A stretch of 7,339 nucleotides of DNA from Eubacteriales bacterium (GTDB lineage Bacteria; Bacillota; Clostridia; Peptostreptococcales; Anaerovoracaceae), in contig JAQUJQ010000070.1 in assembly GCA_028680875.1 (NCBI GenBank), positions 1-7,339 of the forward strand, in the 5' to 3' direction. The notes below the pieces were generated by a model. It ran no database searches and had not been told where the DNA came from. It worked only from the letters and a program-made list of their open reading frames with translations. Shown here piece after piece: positions 6,163 to 7,339 of this stretch (position 1 is the first letter of the stretch; each line of letters starts with the position of its first letter). Both the position numbers and the translations under genes were made by a program.

Positions 6163-7170
6163 TTAAAATAAGTCCTCTGTCTCATGTTTCTTTTGACGGG
6201 TCATAAGAGCCAGAAGTGCTTCTTTTACATCAGTTTTTTCGTTAATAACCTCATATATTTGCTGGGTAATGGGCATTTCAACCTCATTACGCCGGGCAAG
6301 TTCATAGGCTGCCTCAGTGGTAAACATGCCTTCCACTACCATTCCAACCTTTTTTGTCGCTTCGGTAGGTGCTATTCCTTCCCCGATCATTATTCCACAC
6401 CGTCTATTTCGGCTATGCATGCTTGTGCAGGTAACGATCAAATCCCCTATGCCGGAAAGTCCGAAAAAAGTCGTTTGCTTCCCGCCTAATTTGACACCAA
6501 GCCGTGCTATTTCTGTAATTCCTCTGGTCATCATAGCAGCTTTGGCATTGTCTCCGAAACCCATACCATCGGAAATACCGGCACCCAGTGCTATGATATT
6601 CTTCAAGGCTCCTCCTAATTCCACACCAACTATATCAGAGTTGGTATAAACACGGAATTTTTCTGTCATAAAGATATCTTGAATATATTCCGCAAGCCTT
6701 TGGTCATTGGAAGCAGCTACCACAGTAGTTGGTAAAGCTCTGGCAACCTCCTCTGCATGAGAAGGCCCCGAAAGGACAACATAATTTGCCTTGGGAAGTC
6801 TTTCAAAAACAATTTCCGATAACCTTTTTAAACTTTTTTGTTCAATACCCTTTGCCACATTGACTAACACCATATCATCCTTTAAATATGGAATGGCCCC
6901 ATTTAATGCACTTCTGAAATGTTGAGCAGGAGCAGAAAAAAGAACAATATCTGTGCCGCGGACAGCCTCTTCCAGATCCTTTTTAATTTCCAGCCTATGG
7001 TTAAAGCAGATATCCGGTAAATATTTTTTATTTTCTCTATTCTCATGTAAAGATTCCAGATGAGTTTGATCTATGTCCCACATTTGCACCCGATGGCCCT
7101 TATTTGATAGACTGATAGCTAAAGCGGTTCCCCAACTACCGGCTCCCAATACTGCGATTTTACGTTCCAT
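6163..7170 (-). CDS. gpsA: NAD(P)H-dependent glycerol-3-phosphate dehydrogenase
   Basis: GpsA reduces dihydroxyacetone phosphate to sn-glycerol-3-phosphate, the backbone for phospholipids, in the cytosol. The 335-residue protein matches the family length. The Rossmann dinucleotide motif is GAGSWGTALA at 9-18. Conserved further sites are NVAKGIE at 104-110 (Lys107), LSGPSHAEEVA at 133-143, the catalytic lysine Lys190 in ELGGALKNIIALGAGISDG, GFGDNAKAA at 204-212, GLSGIGDLIVTCTS at 237-250 and SRNRRCG at 253-259, with VVEGMFTT at 278-285. The ATG at 7170 follows AAGGAGG by four bases. It lies 28 bases after plsY on the same strand, so the two consecutive steps of glycerolipid synthesis are probably cotranscribed, with the decarboxylase gene as the next member. 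Confidence 0.97.
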   Translation of the reverse strand: MERKIAVLGAGSWGTALAISLSNKGHRVQMWDIDQTHLESLHENRENKKYLPDICFNHRLEIKKDLEEAVRGTDIVLFSAPAQHFRSALNGAIPYLKDDMVLVNVAKGIEQKSLKRLSEIVFERLPKANYVVLSGPSHAEEVARALPTTVVAASNDQRLAEYIQDIFMTEKFRVYTNSDIVGVELGGALKNIIALGAGISDGMGFGDNAKAAMMTRGITEIARLGVKLGGKQTTFFGLSGIGDLIVTCTSMHSRNRRCGIMIGEGIAPTEATKKVGMVVEGMFTTEAAYELARRNEVEMPITQQIYEVINEKTDVKEALLALMTRQKKHETEDLF

Positions 7171-7174
7171 ATAT

Positions 7175-7181
7175 CCTCCTT
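7175..7181 (-). promoter_or_regulatory. Ribosome binding site of gpsA, within a small potential hairpin
   Basis: The minus strand reads AAGGAGG, ATAT, ATG. Flanking TATCC (7188-7184) and GGATA (7176-7172) are exact reverse complements separated by seven bases, so the site lies in the loop and right arm of a possible 5-bp hairpin, or six with one G-U pair. The ribosome site is clear; a regulatory role for the hairpin is speculation. Confidence 0.75.
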
Positions 7182-7198
7182 CCGGATACTCCCGTTTC

Positions 7199-7339
7199 TT
7201 ATTTTTTAAAATTAGTTTTGGGTTCTTCCCCTTTTAACAATCTTTTTATATTGCTTCTATGTTTCCACAATACTATCGCTCCCATAATGATAAAGATTTC
7301 TATGTATGTAGGAAAATAGTGATATGCCACAAAGGGTAA
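7199..7339 (-). CDS. plsY: Glycerol-3-phosphate acyltransferase PlsY, C-terminal end (partial)
   Basis: The last 46 codons of a minus-strand gene run in from the right edge and stop at TAA (7201-7199). The sequence begins LPFVAYHYFPTYIEIF, forming the end of a membrane segment, then IIMGAIVLWKHRSNIKRLL and KGEEPKTNFKK. The KHRSNIKRLLKGEEPK tail is typical of PlsY, an integral membrane enzyme of roughly 200 residues that transfers the acyl group of acyl-phosphate to glycerol-3-phosphate. The adjacent gpsA, which makes the substrate, supports the call. The catalytic loops lie outside the window, so the assignment rests on the tail and on gene order. Confidence 0.85.
   Translation of the reverse strand, partial: LPFVAYHYFPTYIEIFIIMGAIVLWKHRSNIKRLLKGEEPKTNFKK

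Noticed and set aside
1..7339. CRISPR array, transposase, prophage, tRNA, rRNA, riboswitch or toxin-antitoxin genes
   Set aside because: I saw no repeat array, mobile-element protein, tRNA-like fold or small two-gene module. Nearly all of the window is covered by recognised core genes.

Overview
The window looks like chromosome from an endospore-forming member of the Firmicutes, most likely of class Clostridia. The strongest sign is a full-length spoIVA, a gene confined to endospore formers. Strong AGGAGG-type ribosome binding sites, two TTG starts, AT-rich intergenic DNA and a plsY-gpsA pair fit this. I cannot name a genus from sequence alone.

Layout, left to right. (1) Positions 1-407, plus strand: the 3' part of a small YdcZ/DUF606-type membrane transporter gene, interrupted by an in-frame TAG at 66-68. 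(2) 408-1886, minus: spoIVA, the spore-coat basement ATPase. Its stop codon abuts the transporter's stop with no spacer. (3) 2034-3356, minus: miaB, the tRNA methylthiotransferase. (4) 3357-3472: a 116-bp divergent control region with a candidate promoter for each direction and an 8-bp perfect inverted repeat overlapping both. (5) 3473-4711, plus: ilvA, a threonine ammonia-lyase with a C-terminal ACT domain. (6) 4695-6158, minus: a PLP-dependent decarboxylase of the arginine/lysine/ornithine family (SpeA/YaaO-like), whose 3' end overlaps that of ilvA by 17 bp. (7) 6163-7170, minus: gpsA, glycerol-3-phosphate dehydrogenase. (8) 7199-7339, minus: the last 46 codons of plsY, the glycerol-3-phosphate acyltransferase, running off the window.

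How the genes work together. GpsA makes sn-glycerol-3-phosphate and PlsY acylates it, so this pair starts phospholipid synthesis. The decarboxylase follows gpsA at 4 bp (or overlaps it) and is probably in the same transcript. In many spore formers spoIVA lies close to gpsA; here the decarboxylase, ilvA and miaB lie between them. IlvA and the decarboxylase are both PLP enzymes acting on amino acids, but they are transcribed towards each other. MiaB acts in tRNA modification and has no evident functional link to its neighbours.

This is mostly ordinary core-genome sequence. I found no mobile element, CRISPR array, RNA gene or defence system, and nothing I would call a new biological system. The points that deserve a second look are the nonsense codon in the transporter gene, the two tail-to-tail gene pairs with no room for a terminator, and the inverted repeat between miaB and ilvA. 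No gene-free stretch exceeds 150 bp.
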